The notes under the pieces: generated by a model
Told to the model about the DNA's origin: nothing
Database searches by the model: none
Seen by the model: the letters and a program-made list of their open reading frames with translations, nothing else
Origin: Treponema vincentii
GTDB lineage: Bacteria; Spirochaetota; Spirochaetia; Treponematales; Treponemataceae
Assembly (NCBI RefSeq): GCF_018336815.1
Contig: NZ_CP050497.1
Location: 62,001 to 126,000, forward strand
Direction: 5' to 3'
Length of the DNA: 64,000 nt
Made by a program: the position numbers and the translations under genes
Shown: piece by piece, positions 1 to 9,048 of the stretch
Layout of the letters: each line of letters starts with the position of its first letter
How positions within the stretch are numbered: the stretch's first letter is position 1

Positions 1-1825
1 TAATTGCTGTATTAAATCCGTATAATTCTTGTTATCATGAGAATGCTGATCGGATGTATCAGCGGTGTTTAATAACGGGCGTATAATATTGACAAGCCTA
101 TAGGGATCCTCGATAAATGTTTTTGCTTCGATGCAATAGCAGTTGTAGTCAGACTTAAAACCATTCTCTTTAATAAAATCATCCGCAAGCTGCTTAAATG
201 CAGGAAAATCGGCACACAGTGTGTTGAATCTTTCGCCTGATAGTATGGCTTCCGTTAGGGCTGTGTTTTTCCGTATCGTATCCGCTATGCGAGAAACAGC
301 ATTGGTAACGACCGCTGTTTTATTATTGAGTTCCCAATAAAAATCAAAGGCGGAATAATTCGTATCTACACGTTGTATTATTTTGGTGAATTTTTTGCTC
401 ATTAAAAAAGACGGGAATAATGCATACTTAAATCTATCGTATGCAAGTTTTTCTGTCAGCACATAACTTCGTTCCATAAATGCAGTACATTCGGCTAAAC
501 TCATATTTTCAAAATCTAAGGTTTTAATATGCGCTATTTCTTGTTCATATTGAGTCATAAAATTTTTACATACTTCTACACAATAGTCAAAATTTTTAAG
601 CATCCGAATAATTTTAAAAATATGAAAAATACGCAGCGTAAACCCTTTTTTTGTTTTCCGGAAGCGTCTGAATACCATCGTCATCAATTACAGGGTTTGA
701 ATTAAAAACAATACCGCCTTCTGCGAATATCCGTGCTTTTTGGTTGTTAATTGCTAGCATATAATCAAAGTCCAGTGCACGGTATGCAAACGGCATTTTT
801 TCAAACTGAAAAGCCATATTTTGTTTCATCATTCGTGTTAATTTACTACCTTTGAGATATTCCTGAACTAGCTTCTTATCATCATTATTTTTTAAGGTTG
901 TTATTGCACGTGCTTGCAAAATATATATTTCGTTCTTTTGTATTGCCCATTCAATATCCATCGGCATACCGTAGTGTTTTTCTATTTTTAGTGCAGCGCT
1001 CAATAGAGCTGCAATCTCAGTATCATTCAATGCCCGCGCTGTTCTTTTTTCCTCGCTTACCGATTCTTCTTTTGTGTTTTTATCTGCATAAACAATTTGC
1101 GTTTCTTTACTTCCGATAGTTACTTCTAGCACATCGCCTGATTTATTTACAATATAGCTATCTGCCGTTACACGGCCGCTTACCACACTTTCCCCCAATC
1201 CGTAACTTGCGTTGATCTGTATTTCATCTTTGTTTTGTGTTACCGGATTGACGGTAAACAGAACGCCCGCTTTCTCGCTTTCTACCATTTCTTGAATGAC
1301 AACGGCAATCGCAACACCGCTTTGATTATATCCTTGGTTAAATCGATAGCGTACCGCTCTCTCTCCCCATAGTGAAGCATAACAATGGCGTATTTGAAGC
1401 AGGACATCTTCTATCCCTTGCACATTTAAATACGTTTCCTGCTGACCTGCAAAACTTGCATCGGGTAAATCTTCCGCTGTTGCTGATGAGCGAACCGCAA
1501 CTCTCGCAGCTTCTCCGAGTTCTGCATATTTATTCCGTATCTCTTTTTCCAATTGAGCAGGAAAATGTCCTGTTATGATTTTCTTCCGAAATGTACCGAC
1601 TGCGGATAACAAGGCTTGTTCATCCGTTTGCGCCTCTGTAAGAACGCGCAAGATAATTTCATCTATGTTATTTTCTTTGAGAAATTCTCGATACGCATCT
1701 GCGGTAATCACAAATCCCTTAGGAACCGGTATTCCCGCAGCAGTCATCTCGCCAAGGTTAGCGCCCTTACCGCCTGCAATGAGTACATCATCTTTATGTA
1801 TCTGTGTAAAATCAGCTATCCGCAT
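1..1825 (-). CDS. PEP synthase / rifampicin phosphotransferase-like enzyme, frameshifted and cut by window edge
   Basis: The N-terminal ~320 residues are the ATP-grasp (PEP/pyruvate-binding) domain of PEP synthase, PPDK and rifampicin phosphotransferases: GGKGANLGEM near residue 18, AVRSSATAEDLPDASFAGQQ near 110-130, and DIEWA...ILQARAIT near the domain end. The start at 1825 has AAGGAG 7 nt upstream. The frame stops at 614, but an open frame continues from about 645 to base 1 once one A is removed from the A7 run (T7 on the plus strand at 646-652). The continuation reads as the helical linker of rifampicin-phosphotransferase-type proteins, with a conserved EDPYRLVNII segment. The C-terminal swivel histidine domain would lie outside the window. 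It lies 82 nt after a TetR gene on the same strand, so the two may be co-transcribed. PEP synthase proper and an antibiotic phosphotransferase cannot be told apart without the C-terminus. Confidence 0.8.
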
Positions 1826-1907
1826 TATTCAACTCCTTTAAGGAAAAACGCTTACAGTATTTTCAGTGCGGTTTCTCTGTATGCCTTTTTCTTTTAAACG
1901 CTTACAT

Positions 1908-2504
1908 TCATACTTCTATATATTTGTGCACAACTCCGGCAATATATGTTCGCAGCACATCATTAAAATACGCTTCATCAAATTGATAACACTGAGAACA
2001 CAAAACCGCACTCCCGATAAATGCGCTCATCAACCCTTTTTGATCTACCCACGTAATTGCACTGTGCTGTTCCCAATACCATATTAGCTTTGCTAAAAAA
2101 TCTTGATACAGAATTTCAATTTTATGTGCCTCATTTTGCCCCTTTGCTTCAAAGAGCTTAAACGCATCCTGATAAATAGGTTGGCTTTGAATTTTTATCA
2201 TAAGATCAATCGAAGATTTGTATATCATATCCGTAAGAAATGCCGCCGGGTCGGCAAGTGAAGTTGAAAACTTTTTTTCAATATTGCGTAGTTTTTGATT
2301 TGAGCGGTACACAATGAGTTCTATAATCAGAGCATCTTTATCCTTCCAAAAATTATAAAAACTCCCCTGTGCAATACCGACCCGTTTGGTCAATTCCGCT
2401 ATGCTCAAGGATTTTGTTCCTTTATCGTGAAATAAATCGAGCGCGGTTTCCATAAGCGCTTCTTTTATTTTTATGCGTTCTTCTTCGGTAAATGCTTTCG
2501 GCAT
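1908..2504 (-). CDS. TetR/AcrR-family transcriptional regulator
   Basis: This protein of about 198 residues has an N-terminal TetR helix-turn-helix (residues ~10-55, including GIAQGSFYNFWKDKD). An all-helical C-terminal ligand and dimer domain follows, with the Y-x-Y-like WxQH/W region typical of the family. ATG at 2504 is preferred over the upstream in-frame ATG at 2522 because GAAGGA lies 6 nt before it. A near-consensus promoter precedes the gene and is bracketed by two copies of a 24-bp palindrome, so autorepression is likely. Downstream (82 nt) is the PEP-synthase-like gene; upstream on the same strand is the RND/LolA/OMP set. Which of these it controls besides itself cannot be read from sequence. 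No copy of the operator was seen before the exporter operon. Confidence 0.9.
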   Translation of the reverse strand: MPKAFTEEERIKIKEALMETALDLFHDKGTKSLSIAELTKRVGIAQGSFYNFWKDKDALIIELIVYRSNQKLRNIEKKFSTSLADPAAFLTDMIYKSSIDLMIKIQSQPIYQDAFKLFEAKGQNEAHKIEILYQDFLAKLIWYWEQHSAITWVDQKGLMSAFIGSAVLCSQCYQFDEAYFNDVLRTYIAGVVHKYIEV

Positions 2505-2580
2505 ACTGCATCCTTCGTTCATACGGAGCGTTTAATACCTCGTCACAGTGTTTCGGGATTACTCACTCGTCTCTATGTTT

Positions 2581-2604
2581 GTGAATATTTTATCATTTAT
2601 TCAT
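2581..2604. promoter_or_regulatory. Putative TetR operator, copy 2
   Basis: This 24-bp near-palindrome (plus strand GTGAATATTTTATC then ATTTATTCAT) matches the copy at 2637-2660 in 20 or so of 24 positions. It covers the predicted transcription start of the tetR-type gene at 1908-2504, just downstream of its -10 box. Repressor binding here would block initiation. Confidence 0.6.
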
Positions 2605-2608
2605 TGCT

Positions 2609-2637
2609 AATATAGCAAAAGACTTCGTGTATGTCAA
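2609..2637 (-). promoter_or_regulatory. Sigma-70 type promoter for the TetR gene
   Basis: On the minus strand a perfect TTGACA (2637-2632) is separated by 17 bp from TATATT (2614-2609). The -35 abuts operator copy 1 and the start site falls in operator copy 2. This gives a 5' leader of about 100 nt before the ATG at 2504. Confidence 0.75.
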
Positions 2638-2660
2638 TGAATATTATACGGTTTATTCAT
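2637..2660. promoter_or_regulatory. Putative TetR operator, copy 1
   Basis: This 24-bp palindrome on the plus strand reads ATGAATATTATACGG then TTTATTCAT. Its outer half-sites ATGAAT/ATTCAT are perfect. It overlaps the edge of the -35 box at 2632-2637 and recurs 56 bp away at 2581-2604 in the same orientation. Confidence 0.6.
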
Positions 2661-2780
2661 AGTCTCTGTTCAACAGCAAACGTTGTATGCCTTTGATTCA
2701 ATAGAAAACAATCGCGCTATGTATACACTTGAACACATCTATCAAGAGGAGAAAATACTCTCTTTACAATGAGCATCTTT

Positions 2781-4982
2781 TTAGAACCGGTATTCAAGAC
2801 TTGCTTGGATAAAATGGTTGTTTTTCCAATTTGAAAACTCGCTCTTTTTGTTTGCAGCATAGATATAGGCGCCGGTACCTTCTACATATAATTCGTCTTT
2901 AATACGGTAACGCAGCTTAGGCATTATGACAAAATCGTTATGTTCTATGCCCCAGATACAGGTTATGGAATCGGTAAGGTTTTCATGCAACCAAGAATCG
3001 GAAATGTTGACAATCAATTTATTGTTGGTAGCTTTTTCTGATGTATCCCAATCCATATCGAATTTCCCGTTTCCGTTATTTTCTTTTACCTGTTTGAAGC
3101 CGAGTGTCCATGCGCCGAGGTTTTGGATATTAATATTGATATTATTTAAAGGAATATCAACGTCAAATCCTATCACCCACTGAATACTATTGTTATGTAC
3201 TGCGGGATCGGTACCTTTAAAGTCACCTGTCATGTAATAGGCTAATTCCGATTTTAAATTAAACATTGCAATAGCTGCACCAATATCGATGCCGAAGATA
3301 TGTACCGGATCATAGTGCACGCAATCGGCGAGGCTTTTACCTGCAAGCGCATTGGCAACCATGGCTTCTACGTCAAATGACGGTGTCTTATAGTGACCGA
3401 AATAATACTGCCCCGCCATATCCACCGGCCCTGCCGAACCGGAAAGCCGTATGCCGTACTGTCCGTATTTGATGTTATGTATATCGGGTAAAAAGGCAGC
3501 TACCCCCAATTTGGTAAGCGGATTGAGCGGCACATTATTGACGGCAAAATGCGCAGCCGTGATTACCTGCTGTTTATAGGCAGCAACGGTTTTCGTTATT
3601 TCTTTTGTGATAAGGTCACTCTCTGTTTTAAGGAAACCGGCAAGGGCATCCGCCGCGTTGCGAGCGATGATCTCTGCAATCTTTTCAGGCGGTGCAGCTT
3701 TTTTAATCAATTCGATAATCTGCCTCTTTGCCTCATCAGGCAGCTTCACAATAACACTGCTTAATAGACTTGCGGGATCTTTCAACAATTTAACGACCTC
3801 ACCGTTATCGGGCAGCCGTGCGACCTTCTCAACCGTTTCGAGCAAGGCATTGTATACGGGACTATTTTCGTAGGCATCGATGCTTTCTACCAATTCTTTT
3901 AACGTCTTGTATTTTTCTGCTGCGACACGCTTGTCGACTGCGTTGAAGATACCACCAGGGATATTCTCCCATGCAGCTTTTGCATCATCCCGTTTTTTTA
4001 TAAGGAGGTCTTTTATCGCTTTTTTATTTGTGCCAATCCCTTGCTGCAGTTCGGCGATGAGTTGTGCGTCCTTCCCGATGGCGGATTGCACTGTTTGAGT
4101 AAACTGTTTAAAATCGGCATCTTTCAGTAATCTGCTAAGAGGAATTTCGGAAGGAAAAGCCGAAGGGTCAATACTCTCATATAACGCTTTAGCGGTACGT
4201 TCAATCGGATCATATAAAGAAGCATACAGTTTATCGGCAGACGGTACGGTAATATTCGGCAGTAAGGCTGCTTGAGAAAATTTTTCAATATAGGATTCTG
4301 CGAGTGTTTTTGCCTTTGCTTGCACCGTCATAATCTGTGTAGGAACCCACGGACCATTCAACGCGATACGGTCGGGTGTCATAGACGGAGCCCATGCAAG
4401 TTCAAGCCGCAGCGGGATCGGCGCATTATAGGCAAAGTGTACCATCGGTTCGCCTATTCTGCGGTCTATATAGGCTGGAATGGTAAAGTCGGTAAGGTCG
4501 TTTGCATTAAACACATCGAGTACGTGAATCATATCGCCCTTGCCCCATACCAATTTCAGTTTTCCTGCAGACAATACGCAGTCGCCTAAATAGACACGCA
4601 TCGTCAATTCATTCAGAATATCAAGCGGATAATCTTTTATCGTCCGCACATTCAACTGCAAATCGGCGGACAACTCCGTTTTAGCGTTGCTGTGACTCAC
4701 CGTAAGTCCGAACACAGGAATTGCATCAGCCCGCTTTACATCGGGATGTACCCAAAGTCGTGTATCCAGTTTAGCGAAGCCGTGCCATTCCAGCGTTTTT
4801 TCCGATTTGCTCATCGAAGCTGAACTCATTGCGCTGCTTGTATCCGTTTCTGCCGAAGTGAAATTCGTTTCCGCAGAGTCGGACGCTATTTCTCCTGCAT
4901 CGTCAAAAAAAGACTCCTGCGCAAACAGCGTTCCCAGTAGCGCAACTGCAATCAGCACACACATCAAAAACTTTTTCTTCAT
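2781..4982 (-). CDS. Predicted outer-membrane beta-barrel protein of the RND exporter set
   Basis: The start is taken at 4982, where GGAGAGG stands 7 nt upstream; the longer frame to 5099 runs through an AT-rich repeat. Residues 1-21 form a signal peptide (MKKK, then a hydrophobic core ending LFA-Q). The mature protein alternates strand-like segments, contains the motif LVWGKGDMIHVLDVFN near residue 145, and ends in aromatic EYRF, the usual C-terminal signature of outer-membrane barrels. A long helical block (roughly residues 220-480, Lys/Ala/Asp-rich) interrupts the barrel and is unusual. It is third in line after the RND exporter and the LolA-like protein on the same strand, so it probably acts at the outer membrane in the same export route. 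I do not recognise a specific family name. Confidence 0.75.
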   Translation of the reverse strand: MKKKFLMCVLIAVALLGTLFAQESFFDDAGEIASDSAETNFTSAETDTSSAMSSASMSKSEKTLEWHGFAKLDTRLWVHPDVKRADAIPVFGLTVSHSNAKTELSADLQLNVRTIKDYPLDILNELTMRVYLGDCVLSAGKLKLVWGKGDMIHVLDVFNANDLTDFTIPAYIDRRIGEPMVHFAYNAPIPLRLELAWAPSMTPDRIALNGPWVPTQIMTVQAKAKTLAESYIEKFSQAALLPNITVPSADKLYASLYDPIERTAKALYESIDPSAFPSEIPLSRLLKDADFKQFTQTVQSAIGKDAQLIAELQQGIGTNKKAIKDLLIKKRDDAKAAWENIPGGIFNAVDKRVAAEKYKTLKELVESIDAYENSPVYNALLETVEKVARLPDNGEVVKLLKDPASLLSSVIVKLPDEAKRQIIELIKKAAPPEKIAEIIARNAADALAGFLKTESDLITKEITKTVAAYKQQVITAAHFAVNNVPLNPLTKLGVAAFLPDIHNIKYGQYGIRLSGSAGPVDMAGQYYFGHYKTPSFDVEAMVANALAGKSLADCVHYDPVHIFGIDIGAAIAMFNLKSELAYYMTGDFKGTDPAVHNNSIQWVIGFDVDIPLNNININIQNLGAWTLGFKQVKENNGNGKFDMDWDTSEKATNNKLIVNISDSWLHENLTDSITCIWGIEHNDFVIMPKLRYRIKDELYVEGTGAYIYAANKKSEFSNWKNNHFIQASLEYRF

Positions 4983-5038
4983 ATTAAGCCTCTCCGTATT
5001 CATCGCCCCGCAACGGCTTCCTGCGGCAATTCCAATGG

Positions 5039-5120
5039 CTAATTGGTAATGCGTAATCAATTTGTAATTGGTAATTTGTAATAAGTAATTACCCATCACA
5101 AATTATGAATTACCAATTAT
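5039..5120. repeat. AT-rich dispersed repeat (TAATTGGTAAT family), copy a
   Basis: About 80 bp of TAATTGGTAATGCGTAAT-like units end in an inverted counterpart (ATTACCCATCAC..AATTACCAATTA). Related stretches occur at 16793-16835, 44811-44875, 47621-47700 and 48668-48727. It lies between the LolA-like gene and the outer-membrane barrel gene. Confidence 0.75.
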
Positions 5121-5121
5121 A

Positions 5122-5901
5122 TTACAGTTTTCCTGTGTTTAAAAAATTCTGCGTGAACATTTTATCGTTGATCGGTTTATCCAATTCGAGCTTGAGAATG
5201 GTGATGCGAGTAGTATGCTTCGTTTGTACGTTCGTCATTTTCCCCTGCATAGGAATCCAATAGGCTCCTTGTTGTTCGAGTTTTTCAATTTCCAAAACTT
5301 TCAGCAACGCACCTTTTTTATCATACATTTCAATTTTTATCGGTATGGATGTTTTTTGATCGATGTATGAAATTCGCTTAAGGTACTGGCTTGACTTTGC
5401 GTTAACCGGTGTCGATTCAATCTTATAACAGGTGTAAGATCCGACTGTTTCTGTTCCCAGCAGTTCGTGCGTGTCCTCGTCAATCTTGCGCGTTTCCAAA
5501 TCGTCATAGCTCGCATCAGTTCCCATAAAAGACTTTGAGCCATCGGAGGAAGCAATGCGTCGAGTTGTGCGCAGTGCGGGCATATATATCCATTTATCAT
5601 TGGCACGGTCTTTATTCACGATCTGCAAAAATCGCGTATCTTTTACCGAAGCAGGCTGCCGGAATATAATCAACGCCGCTCCGGTTTTATCACCGGGATC
5701 TTTTGCCCATTCTTCGATCATGCGTTCGTCAACGGAATTGTTTGAATCGATCAATTCCATTTTTACAGCGCTGTGCGTAAAACGCGGACGCGGTACATCC
5801 AGCGACTTTTGTACGACACTTTTACCGTCTTCGGCAGCAAGTGTTCCTGCGATACCGGCAACCAACAACGGTATCAAAACTGTTTTCAGTAAGTGTTTCA
5901 T
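5122..5901 (-). CDS. Periplasmic LolA-like / outer-membrane lipoprotein-sorting protein
   Basis: The 259-residue protein has a clear signal peptide (hydrophobic 7-20, cleavage near LAAED). Its fold pattern belongs to the LolA_like group that accompanies MMPL/RND exporters: KWIYMPALRTTRRIASSDG in the middle, then YKIESTPVNAKSS and YIDQKTSIPIKIEMYDKKG. The strong Shine-Dalgarno AGGAGG lies 6 nt before the ATG. It sits between the RND exporter and the outer-membrane barrel genes on one strand. By family, such proteins are thought to carry a lipidic cargo across the periplasm between an inner-membrane exporter and the outer membrane. That role is inference here. Confidence 0.85.
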   Translation of the reverse strand: MKHLLKTVLIPLLVAGIAGTLAAEDGKSVVQKSLDVPRPRFTHSAVKMELIDSNNSVDERMIEEWAKDPGDKTGAALIIFRQPASVKDTRFLQIVNKDRANDKWIYMPALRTTRRIASSDGSKSFMGTDASYDDLETRKIDEDTHELLGTETVGSYTCYKIESTPVNAKSSQYLKRISYIDQKTSIPIKIEMYDKKGALLKVLEIEKLEQQGAYWIPMQGKMTNVQTKHTTRITILKLELDKPINDKMFTQNFLNTGKL

Positions 5902-5919
5902 TTTTTCCTCCTATACAAT

Positions 5920-6010
5920 ACCGCCACGGATGGCGGTGGTTATAGCAGAAGCGATATTTTGGCGTTGCCAAAATTCGCTATCAACCGATGGACACGGAAG
6001 TTCATCGGTT
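5920..6010. repeat. Three consecutive stem-loops between exporter and LolA-like genes
   Basis: Three perfect or near-perfect hairpins follow each other: ACCGCC/GGCGGT (5920-5937), AGCGATATTTTGGC/GCCAAAATTCGCT (5950-5979) and AACCGATG/CATCGGTT (5983-6010). The third overlaps the stop codon of the exporter gene. No T-run follows on the minus strand, so a role in mRNA processing or stability between the two genes is more likely than termination. Confidence 0.7.
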
Positions 6011-8722
6011 GGCAGCCATAAAGCGTGGTTTAAAAATATTGAGCAGTACCGGTAAAATCGTCATTGCCGCGACGGATCCGGTCAGCATAACAACTGCAAC
6101 TAAAAATCCGACAAATCGCAACACCACAAAGCGTGAAAAACACAACACAACAAAGCCGAAGCCGACTGATGCGGCATTGACCATAATAGCCTTTCCCGAA
6201 AGTTGTAACGTATTGACCGTTACCGCAGTTAAATCGTCTGTTCTCAATCGTTCTTTATGGTAGTTATTCATAAAGTGAACGGTATAGTCGATACCGATTC
6301 CAATGGCGATCGCAGCTACCAGACTGGTTACCATATCAAGATTGATACCGGCTAATCCCATAATGCCGAAATTCATAAGGATAGAAATACCAAGCGGAAC
6401 CGCACCGATAAGTCCGGCAATCGGAGAACGGTAATAGAGAGACAAAATACAGAACACAATCACAATAGCAAGTAGCAAACTCGACACCTGACTATCAATA
6501 ATCATCGAGGTCATTGCGGTTTCAAGCTCTCCAAGTCCGGACGCTTCCAACGTGTAGCCTTCGGGAAAATGTTGTTGTGCATACTGTTCGGCAGCGTTGA
6601 TAACCGCTTTTATCTTGCCGGTATCGTGAACACGCATCATTATCTGCATACGAGTCTTTGACGGCTCCAGCTGTTCATCAACCAGATCGTCAAGTGAACC
6701 TGAATACAATAGAAGATACTGTGAGATTAAATTTTTTAATTCCTCACGATGAGCAACCGGATATTTTGAAATGTCGTAGGGAATTTCATCATAAGCAGCT
6801 CCGTTGTAATTTAGTTCTTTTTGCAGCGCGGTCATAAAATCAGGAAGCGTAACGTTCTTTCCTCCCGATTGGGCATACGCAGCGATAAAAAGCTCCATCA
6901 CGTCGTCGGTTGTCAGTGTTTTTCCGCGATATCGTGCGGCAAAAGAAGATGGTTCAGTAGTCGTACTTGATACGATTTGCGCCGTAAGGTTATCCGGTGA
7001 AGACACATCCGTCATTCCGCCGTCTTGTTCAGCATTGGAATCGGTAAAGAAACTTCCGGTGTCCGAAAAGAAACTCTCGGTGGATTGTGAATTTTCATCG
7101 ACAGCCTCGGCTGCATCGAAAGATTCCGGCAGCATATCTTTATGCATCACTTGATTGAGCCGCTTGATAAAATCGGAGAATGATAATATCGTTCCGATCT
7201 CGGCATAATTATCGGTGAGGAAGCCGGAAAGATCATCCATTTGTTTTAAGATTTCTGGGTCGCAGAGCGCGCCTTTCTTTTTACCGTCAATCAGCAAACT
7301 GAATCCCGTAGAGCCGACATAGTGGTCGTCTATATAGGAAACGCCTTCGCGTATTTCAGAATTCTTGGGGAAATATTCCAAAAATGCCGACTCGATATTT
7401 AACTGATGAATACCCCATATCGAAAGGCTGATAATGACAAGCAACATAATGATAAATCCCGCTCGATGTCGATTAAAAAAGAGATAAATCTTATGTGTCA
7501 GTCCTTTTTCGTCTATTTTTATTCCCAACGCGGCAAGTCGTGCATTTTGTTTTACCGCATGTACCTTCATTCTATTTTGCTGTTTTTGTACAAGCCTTAT
7601 TGGTTTCAGTACCAGCAATGCAGGAATGAGCAAAAAGGCGACAACCAATTCGATTACAATACCGTAGGCGCTAAATGTTGCAAAGGATTTTAGCGGTTTT
7701 ATCGGGCTGGTGATGGTAGATATAAAGCCTGCGATAGTTGTAATACCTGCAAGCAATACCGGTGCGCGGATCTCTTTCAGCGATTCGGCAACGGCGGTGC
7801 AATGGCATTCCTGCGAAGTTATCAGCGGCTGCATTTCAAGATGCTGATAATAATGATTGACAATGTGAATACCGTAAGCGGAACCGACGGCAATAAGCAA
7901 TACCGGCAAGCAGCTTGATACAATCGTGAGCGGCTCTCCCAAGACAGCCATCGTACCGATTGTCCATACCGTACTGATAAGCACCGCAAGCAGCGGTAGA
8001 ATTGTTCCTTCAATATTCTTAAAGGATAAAAACAAACAGAATAAAACTACCACTGTGATTAACGGAATAAGATTGCGCAAGTCGGCATACATAAAAAGCG
8101 TTGCATATTCGGCAAGTACCGGATCACCGGCAATTTTATAAGACATCCCGTTCAGCGTTTGCAAATTCCGCTTGACTATTTCTACCGTATTGTTATAAAG
8201 CGCACTGATTTCAGATGGGGTACAAATTGACGACAGTGTTACGACAATCTGCACACCTTTAAAATTATCGGAAATAATCGTACCGAGATAGGCATGCGGC
8301 CATTCAAAGATTTTTTGTTTTATCGCCTGAATTTCCGCTGCAGTCCCCGAAAAGGGTTCGGGGAGCAAGGTTTCTACAACAAGGGAACCATCTTTTGCCG
8401 TGATAAACTCAATATTGGTTAAAGAGCGTACTTTCACAACATTATCGACTAAAGCAAGCTCTTCGGAAATATTTTTGACGGCGGCAACATAGTCTGAGCG
8501 AAGGATCGTATCTTCCTTTGTTTCAATTACGATATCCATTGCATACTGATCGCCGAAATCCGCTGTCAGTTGCTTGAACCTTATATTTGACGGATGCTTT
8601 TCCGGGAAAAAGTGACGCAGTTCATTATCCATATCGATTTTTGGAATCATAAAACCGAAAAGCACGGTGATAGCTGCGATAACCATTATCACAGTATATG
8701 CGTAATTTTTCCCATATTTCAT
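6002..8722 (-). CDS. RND-superfamily (MMPL) exporter
   Basis: The 906-residue inner-membrane protein has the duplicated RND/MMPL layout. A TM segment near residue 10-28 is followed by a large periplasmic loop and TMs 2-6 (about 215-375). A second TM (about 425), a second large loop and TMs 8-12 (about 730-895) then follow. The FFPEKHPSN and GDQYAMDIVIE start matches the hydrophobe/lipid exporter branch (HpnN-like). It is first in a set with the LolA-like and barrel proteins, the arrangement expected for export of a lipid to the outer membrane by proton motive force. The cargo is unknown. The second loop contains an acidic Ser/Asp-rich stretch (about residues 525-590). Confidence 0.9.
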   Translation of the reverse strand: MKYGKNYAYTVIMVIAAITVLFGFMIPKIDMDNELRHFFPEKHPSNIRFKQLTADFGDQYAMDIVIETKEDTILRSDYVAAVKNISEELALVDNVVKVRSLTNIEFITAKDGSLVVETLLPEPFSGTAAEIQAIKQKIFEWPHAYLGTIISDNFKGVQIVVTLSSICTPSEISALYNNTVEIVKRNLQTLNGMSYKIAGDPVLAEYATLFMYADLRNLIPLITVVVLFCLFLSFKNIEGTILPLLAVLISTVWTIGTMAVLGEPLTIVSSCLPVLLIAVGSAYGIHIVNHYYQHLEMQPLITSQECHCTAVAESLKEIRAPVLLAGITTIAGFISTITSPIKPLKSFATFSAYGIVIELVVAFLLIPALLVLKPIRLVQKQQNRMKVHAVKQNARLAALGIKIDEKGLTHKIYLFFNRHRAGFIIMLLVIISLSIWGIHQLNIESAFLEYFPKNSEIREGVSYIDDHYVGSTGFSLLIDGKKKGALCDPEILKQMDDLSGFLTDNYAEIGTILSFSDFIKRLNQVMHKDMLPESFDAAEAVDENSQSTESFFSDTGSFFTDSNAEQDGGMTDVSSPDNLTAQIVSSTTTEPSSFAARYRGKTLTTDDVMELFIAAYAQSGGKNVTLPDFMTALQKELNYNGAAYDEIPYDISKYPVAHREELKNLISQYLLLYSGSLDDLVDEQLEPSKTRMQIMMRVHDTGKIKAVINAAEQYAQQHFPEGYTLEASGLGELETAMTSMIIDSQVSSLLLAIVIVFCILSLYYRSPIAGLIGAVPLGISILMNFGIMGLAGINLDMVTSLVAAIAIGIGIDYTVHFMNNYHKERLRTDDLTAVTVNTLQLSGKAIMVNAASVGFGFVVLCFSRFVVLRFVGFLVAVVMLTGSVAAMTILPVLLNIFKPRFMAANR

Positions 8723-8893
8723 ATTTGTAACCTACCGATGCGTTTTTTTGTTTACTGTATTTTTTCTCTGAGCCTTCTTATAAAATCTACTAAATTATCC
8801 GTAATCGTCAATATCATTTTCAAATGAAGTGAGCGAACCTTAAAATTTCAATCGCAATTCAGGGCTTTATTTTGGGTACCTTTTGTGGTATGC

Positions 8894-8899
8894 TATATT
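8894..8899 (+). promoter_or_regulatory. Extended -10 promoter for hbd-crt-but
   Basis: TATATT preceded by TATGC gives an extended -10 (TG motif). A weak TTGGGT lies 16 bp upstream. The predicted start near 8906 leaves a leader of about 140 nt before the hbd ATG at 9049. Confidence 0.45.
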
Positions 8900-8946
8900 T
8901 GTTTTTAAAGACAGGCATTCCTGAAAAAACAACAAAGTTTTTCGAG

Positions 8947-9014
8947 ATGTCTATAAGACATTTTTTACCGGCGTTGCCGGCGGATACTGTCCGAGATACC
9001 TTTTTCGGGCAGTA
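8947..9014 (+). promoter_or_regulatory. Structured 5' leader of the butyrate operon (three hairpins)
   Basis: ATGTCT-ATA-AGACAT (8947-8961) is followed at once by a T-run, like a small intrinsic terminator. CCGGC-GTT-GCCGG (8968-8980) and TACTGTCCGA/TCGGGCAGTA (8985-9014) come next. The order terminator-like hairpin then further stems before the gene suggests attenuation. I recognise no known riboswitch class. Confidence 0.4.
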
Positions 9015-9048
9015 GGTTTTACAAAATGGTATGTATAGGAGCTATGCT

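Noticed and set aside
8723..8830. TetR operator copy before the exporter operon
   Set aside because: No ATGAATA..TATTCAT match was visible, so control of the exporter by the nearby TetR cannot be claimed.
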